This document shows, in pieces, positions 8,683 to 17,412 of a DNA stretch of 64,000 nt. The position numbers and the translations under genes were made by a program. A model generated the notes under the pieces. That model searched no databases and was not told the origin of the DNA. It saw only the letters and a list, made by a program, of their open reading frames with translations. The stretch comes from Amycolatopsis pittospori (GTDB taxonomy: Bacteria; Actinomycetota; Actinomycetes; Mycobacteriales; Pseudonocardiaceae), in assembly GCF_013870525.1 (NCBI RefSeq), contig NZ_JACBXD010000037.1:1-64000 (forward strand), written 5' to 3'. The first letter of the stretch is position 1. Each line of letters starts with the position of its first letter.

Positions 8683-9144
8683 GAAAACCTCCATGGAGTG
8701 CGGAATGCTCAGCGGGGTGTGTGCTGGAGAAGTGCTCCTCGATCGACGTTACGACAGTGATGATCCGATCGAATGCCGCCATTTGAGTAGCACTGACAAT
8801 TCCCCTTTACGGCTCAATGAAACGGCCGTTGCCCCGGCATTGCTCACTCGTGTGAGTGGATCATGCTCGATTTACCGTCCCCGAATTGTTGACCGACTCA
8901 CGACAATCCGCGACTTTCATGCGGCATTCGGGAAAGGGCCGTGCTCGCCCGAGAACGGGCCGTCACCTGATGGTGTCCTTGCCGAACCCGAACGTCGGCA
9001 TTGATGACGAACGGGTCTCGGCCGGGTCGGCCGCCGATCCGGCCGGCTCCGGCTCCGCTGCGCCGAACGTGCGACTTGTGTAACGCGGCGCGCACACCCG
9101 ATGACTGATCTCTCGGTGACCTGGCGAGCAGACGGAGGCCGTGG
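8683..9144. other. 462-bp intergenic region between divergent genes
   Basis: This holds the promoters of the protease (leftward) and of the luciferase-like oxidoreductase (rightward). Its centre (about 8750-8920) is AT-richer than the flanks. No convincing gene, repeat or known operator was seen. Confidence 0.5.
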
Positions 9145-10314
9145 ATGAAGATCGACCTGTTCAACGAGATCCAGAACCCGCGGCCATGGCCCGAAGGACA
9201 CGAGGGACTCAGATTCGCCCAGGCGATAGAGCAGGCCGTGCTCGCCGACGAACTGGGCTACGGATGCTGGTGGCAGGTCGAACACCACGGTGCGGAGGAG
9301 TTCAGCCTGTCGTCCGCGCCGGAACTGATGCTGGCCGCGCTTTCGCAGCGGACGAGCCGGATCCGGCTCGGTCATTCCGCGGTGCTCGCCCCGGGGCGGT
9401 TCAACCACCCGATCCGCGTCGCCGAGCGCGCCGCGACACTCGACCATCTCAGCGGTGGCCGGGTGGAACTCGGGCTGACGAGGTCGACCATCCCGGAATG
9501 GCGCCTGTTCGGCATCGAACCGGATGAAGCGAGGGCGCAGACACAGCAGGCGTTCGAAATGGTCCCGCGGATGTGGACCTCCGAACGCTTTTCCTATGAA
9601 AGCGACACCTACCGTATCGACGACGTCCCGATTTCGCCCAAACCGCTGCAGCGGCCGCATCCGCCGCTCTGGCAGGCGGCGGCGAGCCCGGCTTCGTTCG
9701 AGGAGGCCGGCCGTCGTGGTGTGGGTGTCCTCGGGACGACGATGTGGGAATCGCTGGAACGCGCGGGCAGGCTGATCAACCTGTACCGGGCCGCGGCGGA
9801 ACACTGTACGGAACCGGTCGGCGCGTTCGTCAACAATCAGGTCGGGTTCTTCACCTTCGTCCATTGCGCGGACACCGACGAGGAGGCGGTGCGCAACGGC
9901 GCCGCCGCCGCGGCCGCCTGGTACACCGTGACCGCGCTGACGTTCTTCGAAGCCGCGAGCGAGTTCGTCCGGCTGAACGCCCGCCAGGAGGAACTCGTGG
10001 CCGCGCCCGACGGCGGTGGCCTCACCGGCGCCTTCCTGCGCGGTGAGGCGGAGAACGTCCCCACGGAGGCGAACCTGCTGATCGCCCGGATCCTGCAGGG
10101 CGAGGCCGTGCCGGACGACGAGATCTTCACGGTGCTGAGCGCGCAGGACTCGCTGATCGTGGGCAGCCCGGAGACGTGCCGCAAGAAACTGCGGGCGTAC
10201 GCGGATCTCGGTATCGACCGGATGATGTGCCTGCAGCAGATCGGCGGCATCCCGCACGACAAGGTGCTGAAGAGTATCCGCCTGATCGGTGAACTGATCC
10301 CGGACCTGGGCTGA
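9145..10314 (+). CDS. LLM-class flavin-dependent oxidoreductase
   Basis: This 389-aa protein belongs to the bacterial luciferase-like monooxygenase family (TIM barrel, FMNH2- or F420H2-dependent). Typical signatures are GYGCWWQVEHH near residue 45, TSRIRLGHSAVLAP near 70, DHLSGGRVELGLTRS near 105, and the C-terminal region SPETCRKKLRAYADLGIDRMM. A GGAGG precedes the ATG. The gene is monocistronic and ends at a symmetric stem-loop. The substrate is unknown; oxygenation of small organic or sulfur compounds is typical for the family. Confidence 0.85.
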   Translation: MKIDLFNEIQNPRPWPEGHEGLRFAQAIEQAVLADELGYGCWWQVEHHGAEEFSLSSAPELMLAALSQRTSRIRLGHSAVLAPGRFNHPIRVAERAATLDHLSGGRVELGLTRSTIPEWRLFGIEPDEARAQTQQAFEMVPRMWTSERFSYESDTYRIDDVPISPKPLQRPHPPLWQAAASPASFEEAGRRGVGVLGTTMWESLERAGRLINLYRAAAEHCTEPVGAFVNNQVGFFTFVHCADTDEEAVRNGAAAAAAWYTVTALTFFEAASEFVRLNARQEELVAAPDGGGLTGAFLRGEAENVPTEANLLIARILQGEAVPDDEIFTVLSAQDSLIVGSPETCRKKLRAYADLGIDRMMCLQQIGGIPHDKVLKSIRLIGELIPDLG

Positions 10315-10360
10315 CGCGGAAGGCCATCACCGGGGCGGATCGCGGTGATGGCCTTCCGCG
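10315..10360. terminator. bidirectional stem-loop terminator
   Basis: Perfect 16-nt arms (CGCGGAAGGCCATCAC and its complement) around a 14-nt loop lie between the converging oxidoreductase and VKOR genes. Confidence 0.75.
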
Positions 10361-10363
10361 GTC

Positions 10364-10936
10364 TCAAAGCACCGTCTTCCAGTAATCCCAGAACCTCTGC
10401 AGGACGGCGGCGCCGATGGCCGAGTACCACAGCACGAGCACCACGCTGTGGTAACCGATCGCCGTCCGGGAGCCGTTGCCGAGGTTGCGCAAGGTCGTGT
10501 ACCAGAACACCGCGATGGTGACCGCCCAGACGACCAGGCAATAGGGACACAGCGCGCCGATGACGTACAGGCTCTGGTAGATCAGCCAATGCACGAACAC
10601 GACGCCGAGCCCCGAGCCCGCCTGCAGACCCAGCCAGTACCAGCGGGGGAGCGTGGCACCGCCGAGCACCGCGACCCCGGTCGTCACGACCACGCTGAAG
10701 CCGACGATCCCCAGCAACGGGTTCGGGAACCCCAACAGTTCCGCCTGCGGTGTCTTCATGATCGACCCGCAGCTGAGGACGGGGTTGAGGCTGCAGGTCG
10801 GGATATAGGAGGAATCCTTGAGCAGCGCGATCTTCTCGACGGTCAGCACCAGTGCCGCCGCCAGTCCGATCACGCCGCCGATCAGCAGCACCCACGGTGT
10901 CACGCGGACCGTGAACGGCGCGCGCTCCGCCGTCAC
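10364..10936 (-). CDS. vitamin K epoxide reductase (VKOR) family protein
   Basis: This 190-aa integral membrane protein has about five TM helices. A periplasm-facing cysteine pair is present in the first loop region (TCSLNPVLSCGSIM), and the quinone-proximal CPYC motif lies in IGALCPYCLVVW. Bacterial VKOR homologues reoxidise DsbA by passing electrons to menaquinone. The gene starts at a GTG overlapping the TGA of the DsbA-like gene (GTGA), so thiol oxidase and its recycling partner are co-translated. This is the standard actinobacterial replacement for DsbB. Confidence 0.9.
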   Translation of the reverse strand: MTAERAPFTVRVTPWVLLIGGVIGLAAALVLTVEKIALLKDSSYIPTCSLNPVLSCGSIMKTPQAELLGFPNPLLGIVGFSVVVTTGVAVLGGATLPRWYWLGLQAGSGLGVVFVHWLIYQSLYVIGALCPYCLVVWAVTIAVFWYTTLRNLGNGSRTAIGYHSVVLVLWYSAIGAAVLQRFWDYWKTVL

Positions 10937-11595
10937 TTCGCCAGTTCCCGGTCGATGGCGGCCTTGAGTTCCTGATACGACGGCGCTCGCGTGAACTTGA
11001 CGCCGTTGACGAAGAACGTCGGCGTGCCCTCGACGCCGATGTTCGCGCCGTCGGTGCGGTCGGCCAGCACCCGGCCGAGCGTGACCGGATCGTCCAGCGC
11101 GGCTTCGAAGGCAGGCAGGTCCAGGCCGAGCTCGCGCGCGAAGCCGAGGAAGGTGTCGCGGTGGGAGACCTGCTGGTCGCCCCACTCCGGCTGCTTCTCG
11201 AACAACAGGCGGTACATCGGTTCGAGCTTGCCCTGCTTACCCGCCGCCTCGACCGCGCGCGCGGCGAGTTCGGCGTTCTGGTGGCTGGGGATCGGGAAGT
11301 AACGCAGCACGAAGGTGACCCGGTCGCCGTATTCGGCGCGGAGCCGCTCCACACCGGGAAACGCGGCGCCGCACGCTTCGCATTCGAGGTCGAGGAATTC
11401 CACGACCGTCACCTTGCTGCCGGCGGGATCCGACAGGCGATGGCTGTCCGGCCGCACGAGAATCGAGGCGGGCACGGCCTGGGCCGCGCTGCCCGCTCGG
11501 GCGTCTTCGCCGGAGTCGGTGAAGATGAGCAACGCGGCCACCACCGCGATCACGACGGTCACGACCGTCAGGGAAACCTTGGCGTTCTTGGTCAT
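10933..11595 (-). CDS. membrane-anchored DsbA-like thiol-disulfide oxidoreductase
   Basis: This 220-aa protein has an N-terminal TM anchor (VSLTVVTVVIAVVAALLIF, about residues 7-25) and a thioredoxin-fold DsbA-like domain. The active site is CEAC in VEFLDLECEACGAAFPG (about residue 75), and the cis-Pro loop is VEGTPTFFVNG. It introduces disulfides in exported proteins and would be reoxidised by the VKOR protein encoded immediately downstream. ATG 11595 is chosen because AAAGGAC precedes it. Exported substrates with cysteines occur in this window, for example the protease. Confidence 0.9.
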   Translation of the reverse strand: MTKNAKVSLTVVTVVIAVVAALLIFTDSGEDARAGSAAQAVPASILVRPDSHRLSDPAGSKVTVVEFLDLECEACGAAFPGVERLRAEYGDRVTFVLRYFPIPSHQNAELAARAVEAAGKQGKLEPMYRLLFEKQPEWGDQQVSHRDTFLGFARELGLDLPAFEAALDDPVTLGRVLADRTDGANIGVEGTPTFFVNGVKFTRAPSYQELKAAIDRELAK

Positions 11596-11694
11596 CGCAC
11601 TGTCCTTTGTGCTCGGTTCGGGCATCTGAAGGCGGCATGGCACGACCGGTCCGCCCTCGTCAGGAGAGCGAATCGGTGGTGGCCGGGCTGTCGA

Positions 11695-12099
11695 TCAGGT
11701 GCGCGAAACGCAGAGCTGGACCAGACGAGGCGTCGTCGTCGACGCGGAGCGTGGGCAAGACGGAGACGGCGGCACGCTCGGCGGCGCAGTGGTCTCCCGG
11801 TGCGGCCTCAGCCGGATGAGCAGGAAGAGGGTGGCCAGCAGAGCGGCGCAGATCCCGGCGACGTCGTCGAGATGGCCCGCCGGGTTCATCTGGGGTGCGG
11901 GTGGTTCGCAGTCGTCGACCGGTGACGCCACTGGTTGTGCCACGACGACCTGTTCGGCGGCGAACAGCGGAGCGCACGGTGCTCCCGCCGCTGCCGCGCC
12001 GTTACCGCACAGAGCGCCCTGCAGGAGTGCGAGCACGGTGAAGGCGGCCAGCACGGCGATCAGCCGCGCGGCCGTCGTCGAGGTCTTTCCGCCGGGCAC
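11695..12099 (-). CDS. hypothetical membrane/exported protein, 134 aa
   Basis: Two hydrophobic segments are present: an N-terminal one (LIAVLAAFTVLALLQGALCG) and a second after a Cys/Pro-rich extracytoplasmic stretch (DVAGICAALLATLFLLIRL). A Pro/Ser-rich tail follows. The layout resembles small actinobacterial membrane proteins found near redox genes, but no family was assigned. The start (GTG 12099) lacks a ribosome site, so it may be leaderless or start elsewhere. Upstream there is a GTAAAG direct repeat (12109 and 12123, 14 nt apart). Confidence 0.55.
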   Translation of the reverse strand: MPGGKTSTTAARLIAVLAAFTVLALLQGALCGNGAAAAGAPCAPLFAAEQVVVAQPVASPVDDCEPPAPQMNPAGHLDDVAGICAALLATLFLLIRLRPHRETTAPPSVPPSPSCPRSASTTTPRLVQLCVSRT

Positions 12100-12256
12100 G
12101 AACCGAGAGTAAAGGAGTCTTTGTAAAGCCGCCGCTAGCGCGGTGGACTTCCCGTTCGCCTGGTTCTCCGCAGTGTGCGGCGACGGCGAGCTGAGCTGGC
12201 AGCACGTCTCGACCGGCACAACCCGCACACGTCACAGAATCCGTGTTCGCCGGGCG

Positions 12257-12910
12257 TCAGCGGTGCGGCGGGTACGCCATCGGCTGGATCGACGGCTTCG
12301 CCTTCGCCAGCGTGACGATGCCGATGATCCCGGCGACGACGAGCGCGACGAACACGAACAGTGCGGCCACGACGTAGACCACGCGGAACCCGATGGCGTC
12401 CGAGACCAGCCCGCCGAGGAAGGGGGCGATCGCCAAGGCAAGGACACCGAGGCCGGCCATCACCCCGGCCGCCACGCCGCGACCGGTGTGGAGCCGCCGG
12501 ATCAGGGCGACGGTCACGCCGATGGCCGCGCCCGCGCCGAGTCCGTTGAGTACTCGCCCGACAACGAACAGTCCGCTGCTGGGCGTGAAGGCGACCAGCA
12601 CTACCCCGAGCAGCATCAGGCAGATCGCGGGTACGGTCACCGACGTCGGGAAACGCGCGCCGAGCACCAAACCGACCGGGGACGCGATCGCGGCCGCGAC
12701 CAGGTACGCGACGAGTCCGCCCAGCAGCAGGGTCTGTTCGGCCATGCCCAGTTCGATCTGCAGGGTCGCCCGGCCGTCGAAGCGGTAGACCACGGTGAGC
12801 AGGAACAAGCCGATGAGTGAAGCGAACCCGGGTCCGACGAGCAGCCACCAGGGCGGTGCGGCGGTCGGGTGCGGGGCGCTCTGCATCGGCTGCGGCACGT
12901 ACATGCGCAC
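12257..12910 (-). CDS. half-size MFS-like membrane protein, 217 aa
   Basis: About six TM helices are seen. The features are MFS-like: GRVLNGLGAGAAIGVTVALIRRLHTG resembles the MFS TM4-TM5 motif, and the closing helices resemble TM6. At 217 aa it is half the usual MFS length, and no frame encoding a second half lies next to it. The start is GTG 12910 or ATG 12904. A TATAGG hexamer (12918-12913) immediately upstream and the lack of a ribosome site suggest leaderless translation. The substrate is unknown; it may be a homodimerising half transporter or a decayed remnant. Confidence 0.65.
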   Translation of the reverse strand: MRMYVPQPMQSAPHPTAAPPWWLLVGPGFASLIGLFLLTVVYRFDGRATLQIELGMAEQTLLLGGLVAYLVAAAIASPVGLVLGARFPTSVTVPAICLMLLGVVLVAFTPSSGLFVVGRVLNGLGAGAAIGVTVALIRRLHTGRGVAAGVMAGLGVLALAIAPFLGGLVSDAIGFRVVYVVAALFVFVALVVAGIIGIVTLAKAKPSIQPMAYPPHR

Positions 12911-12943
12911 AACCTATAGCGCCCAGGTGGTGTCGGGCTTGTT

Positions 12944-12984
12944 CATGAAGGAATCGGGACGCTCGATGTCCCGATTCCTTCATG
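12944..12984. repeat. dispersed palindromic element, copy 1
   Basis: Perfect 17-nt arms (CATGAAGGAATCGGGAC and its complement) surround a 7-nt loop GCTCGAT. Related copies are at 26230-26278 and 63207-63255. It lies between divergent genes, so a role as a simple transcription terminator is unlikely here. Confidence 0.85.
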
Positions 12985-13102
12985 GACGCCACTTACGACG
13001 GGATCGGGTCTCGGACACGGTGTGGTCCGTTCGACCGACAGTGCGCGAACCCGCTTGTGGATATCTTCAGCTCGACCCCCCCACAGCACCCAGAGGAGAA
13101 CC

Positions 13103-13420
13103 ATGACGACCACCCGGCGCGTTCTCGCCGTTCTGGCCACCGCAGGTCTGGTCATCTCGGTCTTCGGCGCAGGTTCCGCCTCCGCCGCGACCAAGGGCAA
13201 GATCTACATCTCCAACAACTGCGGAAAAGCCGTCGCCACCACGATCCACCGCACCAACGGCTCGATGATCGCGGGCACCGGCGCCGCCCCGGCGGGCAGC
13301 TACTTCGGCTACCCGGTCGACCCCGGCACCTATCAGGTTCGCGTGCCCGCCGGTAACCGGGACGTGAAGATCCTCGACCTCGGCAGCAAGGCGCACTCGG
13401 TCATCGTCAGGGCCTGCTGA
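13103..13420 (+). CDS. small secreted protein, 105 aa
   Basis: This protein has a Sec signal peptide (TRRVLAVLATAGLVISVFGA, cleavage near ASA-ATK at about residue 30). The mature part of about 75 residues is beta-rich, with two cysteines (NNCGK and the C-terminal residue) that could form a disulfide. A strong AGAGGAG ribosome site precedes the ATG, and a canonical terminator with a U tract follows the stop. The family is not recognised. The compact, Gly-rich sequence (PAGSYFGYPVDPGTYQVRVPAG) suggests a small beta-sandwich extracellular protein. Confidence 0.75.
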   Translation: MTTTRRVLAVLATAGLVISVFGAGSASAATKGKIYISNNCGKAVATTIHRTNGSMIAGTGAAPAGSYFGYPVDPGTYQVRVPAGNRDVKILDLGSKAHSVIVRAC

Positions 13421-13438
13421 CCGCTGAAGTACCCGTAG

Positions 13439-13473
13439 ACGCTCCGCTTCGATGAGGCGGAGCGTTTTCTTTT
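13439..13473 (+). terminator. intrinsic terminator with U tract
   Basis: 9-nt GC-rich arms (ACGCTCCGC / GCGGAGCGT) surround a 9-nt loop and run straight into TTTTCTTTT. This is a textbook rho-independent terminator just after the small secreted protein gene, and one of the few with a T run in the window. Confidence 0.85.
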
Positions 13474-13546
13474 GGGTTCCGCTCCTCCGGACCGAGGTTC
13501 GAGGAATAAAGTGAACCCGGAACAGTCGAAATGGAAGGCGTGGTGC

Positions 13547-13972
13547 ATGACGAGTCGGTTCGAATGGGTGGCCATCGACAGCGTGAATCCGCGGCGGCTG
13601 GCGGATTTCTGGTGCGGCGTTCTGGGTTACGTCGTTTATGACGACAAGAACGGCGCCGCGGTCGAGATCGGGCCCGATCCGGAGGAGCCGGACGAACAGC
13701 GGCTGGCCGCGTTGCGTCGCGGGCCCGCCGTGCCGAGTATCATCTTCGTCCGTGTTCCCGAGGCCAAGACCCTCGCCAAGAACCGGCTGCACTTCGAGAT
13801 CTGCCCGATCGACAGCGACCAGCAGACCGAACTGGAGCGGTTACTCGCGCTCGGCGCGTCCAAGACGGATGTGGGACAGGGAGACGGCCGGTCCTGGGTG
13901 GTACTGGCCGACCCGGAAGGAAACGAGTTCTGCCTGGCCCGCAGCCTCGCGCCGGGGGAGTTCGACCTGTAG
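13547..13972 (+). CDS. VOC/glyoxalase-like domain protein
   Basis: This 141-aa protein has two halves of the beta-alpha-beta-beta-beta (VOC) fold: FEWVAIDSVNPRRLADFWCGVLGY and RLHFEICPIDSDQQTELERLLALGA, ending VVLADPEGNEFCLAR. It is the Glyoxalase_6 type, whose members are dioxygenases, resistance proteins or of unknown function. ATG 13547 follows GGAAGG at 8 nt. A TTA leucine codon lies at 13841-13843, rare in this GC-rich genome. No functional partner is nearby. Confidence 0.75.
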   Translation: MTSRFEWVAIDSVNPRRLADFWCGVLGYVVYDDKNGAAVEIGPDPEEPDEQRLAALRRGPAVPSIIFVRVPEAKTLAKNRLHFEICPIDSDQQTELERLLALGASKTDVGQGDGRSWVVLADPEGNEFCLARSLAPGEFDL

Positions 13973-14089
13973 TCCGGAACCGCCGGCGCGCTGTCCGGGT
14001 GGCACAGGGGAGTTTCTCGTTATTTACGGTAAAACGAAAAATCCGCCTGACCTGGACTCTCGTCCAAATCAAGCGGCTCTTCGTTCCGG

Positions 14090-14163
<74 letters not shown>

Positions 14164-14260
14164 GACCCGTACTCCGTGGAGTGCGATGTGAGTACTTTAG
14201 CGGGTCCGGAAACCGGGCTTGCAACCAGGGGTCACTGTATGTCTGACCTGCGAAAACAGA

Positions 14261-14300
14261 CCGTGAGGGCCGCCTTGCCGCAATCAGGCGGCCCTCACGG
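14261..14300. terminator. stem-loop terminator
   Basis: Perfect 15-nt arms (CCGTGAGGGCCGCCT and its complement) with a 10-nt loop lie just beyond the stop of the alginate-lyase-like gene, read leftward. Confidence 0.7.
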
Positions 14301-14302
14301 AG

Positions 14303-15472
14303 TCACTGTGGGTTGTCGGCGTGTGTGAGGGTCTGCCAGGAGACGAACAGGTTGTTCGTGCCTGCCGGGCGCTGACGGAGGGTGAGGGCCTCGGTGTTGG
14401 TCATGGTGTTGCCGAGGCGCGTGTGGAGGTGGTTGTAGCCGACTTCGGTGATCGGGCCGAGGCCGAGTTTCAGGCTGCCGCCGCACAGCCACGACGGGAC
14501 GGCGGTGCCCATCTGGTACTTCGAGTGGAAGCCGAGGCCTTCGCGGAGGCGGTCGGCGATCTCCGGATAGAGGTCCTGGCCCTGGATGCGGGTGGTCTCG
14601 GCGAAGTTCGCGATGGCGGCGAGGCCGTAGCCGGTGTGGGTGAAGTCGCGGCAGGTCTCCTGTGAGAGGCCGTTGACGAACGTCGTCTGACCTTGCCAGT
14701 ACTTCACGATCTTGTCGCGGGTGTCCAGGCCGCTGCCGGCCGCGGTCTTCGGCAGCGCGCCGTCACTGGTCAGGTAGATGTAGGCGGGGACGCGGGAACG
14801 GAACTTCGCGACGGCCTTGTCGTAGCTGGACTTGTCGTCGAGGAACACCGCGATGCCGAGCGCGGCCTCGGTCATGCTGAGTTCCCAGTTTCCGTTGCTG
14901 TGGCTGCCGTTGATCACCTCGGGCAGGTACACGTTCCGCAGCATGGTGCCGAAGCGGCCGGAATTCGGCCAGCTCGTGTAGGTGTGCTTGATGATCTCCG
15001 CGGCGCGCGGCCACGAGGAGGCCGACCACGCCGACTGCAAGGGAGCGTTGCTGTTCGTATGGTCCTTCACTACCGCGGACCAGGCGTCCATGATCTCGAT
15101 CGCCTTCGTCGCGTATTTCGCCTCGCGGGTGATGTACCAGGCGAGGGAAAGGGTATACGCGGCGATCGCGTCTTGCCGTTCATCGGTACACCCGATGTTC
15201 GGATTCGAATAGGAACCGCATTCGACGACGGCGCGCGGTTTCGGTGACCGGGACAGGGACGCGTACGAACTCGACATCATCGCGTCGTAAGCCTGTTTCC
15301 ACGGTTGTGCGCCGGCTTGGACCTTCGTGCGCACCAGGTCCAGTTGCGGGCGGCTGACCAGCACCCCGGGATGGGTGAAGGTCGCGGGCGCGGCCTGCGC
15401 CGGGGCGCTGAAAAGGCCTAGCGCCAACGGAACGAGCGTGGTCAGGGCGAGCAGTTTCCTCGGTAGGGACAT
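14303..15472 (-). CDS. secreted alginate lyase-family protein
   Basis: This 389-aa protein has a Sec signal (residues 1-27; LLALTTLVPLALGLFSAPAQA). The alpha/alpha-barrel fold is typical of the alginate lyase (PF05426/PL5-like) superfamily: PGVLVSRPQLDLVRTKVQAG, NGNWELSMTEAALGIAVFLDD, ETCRDFTHTGYGLAAIANFAE. In this group the conserved NxNWE and CRDxxHTxxG segments line the active cleft. It probably depolymerises an acidic polysaccharide outside the cell; the exact polymer is not known. It is monocistronic, with a stem-loop just after the stop. Confidence 0.8.
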   Translation of the reverse strand: MSLPRKLLALTTLVPLALGLFSAPAQAAPATFTHPGVLVSRPQLDLVRTKVQAGAQPWKQAYDAMMSSSYASLSRSPKPRAVVECGSYSNPNIGCTDERQDAIAAYTLSLAWYITREAKYATKAIEIMDAWSAVVKDHTNSNAPLQSAWSASSWPRAAEIIKHTYTSWPNSGRFGTMLRNVYLPEVINGSHSNGNWELSMTEAALGIAVFLDDKSSYDKAVAKFRSRVPAYIYLTSDGALPKTAAGSGLDTRDKIVKYWQGQTTFVNGLSQETCRDFTHTGYGLAAIANFAETTRIQGQDLYPEIADRLREGLGFHSKYQMGTAVPSWLCGGSLKLGLGPITEVGYNHLHTRLGNTMTNTEALTLRQRPAGTNNLFVSWQTLTHADNPQ

Positions 15473-15587
15473 GGTTCTCCTCGGGCGGGTGTGAGCCAGG
15501 TCACCGGCGGCGTGCGATTCAGTGTCATGGTCTGAACCAGTTGCGTCAAGACCTTAATTCGCCTCGAAAAGAAAGAAGTGCCGTCGT

Positions 15588-15625
15588 GTTCAGCGGGCTG
15601 AACTGAACTGTTCAGCCCGCTGAAC
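15588..15625 (-). terminator. perfect 16-nt stem-loop after the lactonase gene
   Basis: The arms GTTCAGCGGGCTGAAC and GTTCAGCCCGCTGAAC surround the 6-nt loop TGAACT. Each arm is itself nearly palindromic, so alternative foldings exist. It sits 4 nt past the lactonase stop, most likely a terminator. An operator role for the downstream alginate-lyase gene cannot be excluded. Confidence 0.65.
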
Positions 15626-15628
15626 GGA

Positions 15629-16654
15629 TCAACGTCGCCAGGGTGCCACGAAAGCGGGGCTTCCGATCGGATAAGTGCCGATCAGGCGCCAGTCCGCGAG
15701 CTCGTAGGCCTGCACCACGTCACCGCTTTGCGACGCGACATAACAATGCTCGCCGACGATGGAGAAATGCCGCGGCCATTCTCCGGCCGAGTGGTCGGCG
15801 ACGGCCTTCGGCAGGACGCCGTCGAGCTTGAACTCCGTGATCGCCTCGGGTCCCCGGTTCGACAGGAACAGCCGGTCTCCCAGCAGTTCGAGTTGCGCCG
15901 GTTGGTTCTCACGGCCGGGATTCAGGGTCGCGGGGACCGAGCTCTCGACGGTGAAGGTGCCCGGCGGTTCCTCGCGGACGGTCAATACCGAGGCAGAGAG
16001 TTCCCCCGCGACGTACGCGTGGTTCGTGCCGGGACGCCGGACGAGTTGTCTCGGGCCGGTGCCGGCGGGCAGCGTCGAGACCGCGAGGGGGATCAGTTCG
16101 CCTTCCTCGCCGAGGCGGTAGCTGCGGATCTCGTCCGTGCCGAGGTCGACAGCGCTGACCAGTGTGCCGGTCTCGTCCACTACGGCCATGTGCACATGCG
16201 CGGCTTCCTGCCGCTCCCTGTCGGGCCCGGCGCCCTCGTGATAGACCAGCGCGGTCCGCACCGTGGGCACCCCGTCGGGACCGAGCGCGAACGCGGCCAG
16301 GCTTCCGCCGCTGTAGTTGGCGCACAACAGATACCTGCCGTCCGGGGTGATCGCCAGATGGCACGGATCGGCCCCGCCGGTCGGCAGCGAGTTCAACGCC
16401 TCCAGCGTGCCGTCCGCCCCGATCGCCACGGCGGTGATCGCGCCTTCGGCCGTCTCGTTGACGGCGTACAGCACCGGCAACGTGGGATGAGGCGTCAACC
16501 AGCTCGGCGAGTCCAGTTCGAGCGAGCCCGCCGGGGTCAGTTCCCCCGTCCGCCCGTCGCGCCAGTAGGTGCCGATGCCCTCGCCGTTGCCGTTGCCGGC
16601 GGCGGTGTAGGAGCCGACGAAGATCAGGATCCGGTCGTCGTTCGCAGGAGTCAC
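15629..16654 (-). CDS. lactonase, seven-bladed beta-propeller (PF10282 type)
   Basis: This 341-aa cytoplasmic protein of the 6-phosphogluconolactonase (YbhE) propeller family opens with ILIFVGSYTA. It continues with repeated blades such as LVYHEGAGPDRERQEAAHVHM, with the conserved E..HxH region, and GPRQLVRRPGTNHAYVAGELS. It hydrolyses sugar lactones. It is divergent, by only 42 nt, from an SDR dehydrogenase and a galactonate-dehydratase-like gene, so it likely opens the aldonolactone made by that SDR. The start is GTG 16654; another GTG three codons upstream is possible. Confidence 0.8.
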   Translation of the reverse strand: MTPANDDRILIFVGSYTAAGNGNGEGIGTYWRDGRTGELTPAGSLELDSPSWLTPHPTLPVLYAVNETAEGAITAVAIGADGTLEALNSLPTGGADPCHLAITPDGRYLLCANYSGGSLAAFALGPDGVPTVRTALVYHEGAGPDRERQEAAHVHMAVVDETGTLVSAVDLGTDEIRSYRLGEEGELIPLAVSTLPAGTGPRQLVRRPGTNHAYVAGELSASVLTVREEPPGTFTVESSVPATLNPGRENQPAQLELLGDRLFLSNRGPEAITEFKLDGVLPKAVADHSAGEWPRHFSIVGEHCYVASQSGDVVQAYELADWRLIGTYPIGSPAFVAPWRR

Positions 16655-16696
16655 GAGGCACACTGTGCAGCAAGCCGAGGTGGAGGTGAATACCTT

Positions 16697-17404
16697 TTGA
16701 CCACATCCTGCGCGATCGTTTCGGGAGCGGCGTCCGGTATCGGCGCGGCGACCGTTTCGCGGCTGACCGCGGCCGGCCACACCGTCGTCGGCATCGACAT
16801 CACCGAGCAACCGGGGCTGAGACGCACCGTCGTCGGCGATGTGTCCGACGAGGACACCTGGCAGCGGGCCGTGAGTCTCGCCGACGAACTCTGCGGCGGG
16901 GTCGACGTCCTGGTCAGCAACGCTTTCACCGCTGTGACGGCACCGCTGCACGAACTGGACCGGAAGGACTGGGACCGCCAGCTCGACGTCAACCTCGCGG
17001 GCGCGTACCTCGGAGCGAAGGCGTGCCTGCCGTCGTTGCGGGAGCGGCGCGGATCGATCGTGCTGGTCTCGTCGGTGCACGCGCTGGTCGGGCTCCCCGG
17101 CCGCCCGGCGTACGCGGCGAGCAAGGGAGCTTTGGTATCGCTCGGCCGCCAGCTGGCCGTCGAGTACGCGCCCGACGTCCGCGTGAACTCCGTGCTGCCC
17201 GGCCCCATCCAGACCCCGGTCTGGGACCGCGTTTCCGAGGCCGACCACGCCCGCGCCGTCCACGCCACCCCGGCCGGACGGCTCGGTGATCCGGCAGAGG
17301 TCGCGGAGGTGATCGCCTTCCTGGCCTCGCCCGCGGCCTCTTACGTCACGGGGACGCAGCTGGTGGTCGACGGCGGCTGGTCCGCGACCAAGGATTCGAT
17401 CTAG
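16697..17404 (+). CDS. SDR-family dehydrogenase, probable sugar 1-dehydrogenase
   Basis: This 235-aa short-chain dehydrogenase has cofactor motif SGAASGIGAAT (residues 8-18) and catalytic residues in VSSVHALVGLPGRPAYAASKG (Ser, Tyr-x-x-x-Lys). NSVLPGPIQTP follows, then a typical C-terminus (SYVTGTQLVVDGGW). The TTG start is set by GGAGG 10 nt upstream. It is 8 nt from the enolase-superfamily dehydratase, so the two form an operon. With the divergent lactonase, oxidation of galactose (or a related aldose) to its lactone is the simplest reading. That is inference from context. Confidence 0.8.
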   Translation: MTTSCAIVSGAASGIGAATVSRLTAAGHTVVGIDITEQPGLRRTVVGDVSDEDTWQRAVSLADELCGGVDVLVSNAFTAVTAPLHELDRKDWDRQLDVNLAGAYLGAKACLPSLRERRGSIVLVSSVHALVGLPGRPAYAASKGALVSLGRQLAVEYAPDVRVNSVLPGPIQTPVWDRVSEADHARAVHATPAGRLGDPAEVAEVIAFLASPAASYVTGTQLVVDGGWSATKDSI

Positions 17405-17412
17405 GAGACGGC

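Noticed and set aside
8856..9083. Possible small gene in the protease/oxidoreductase intergenic region
   Set aside because: No ribosome site, wobble positions without the usual GC bias, and no recognisable protein features.
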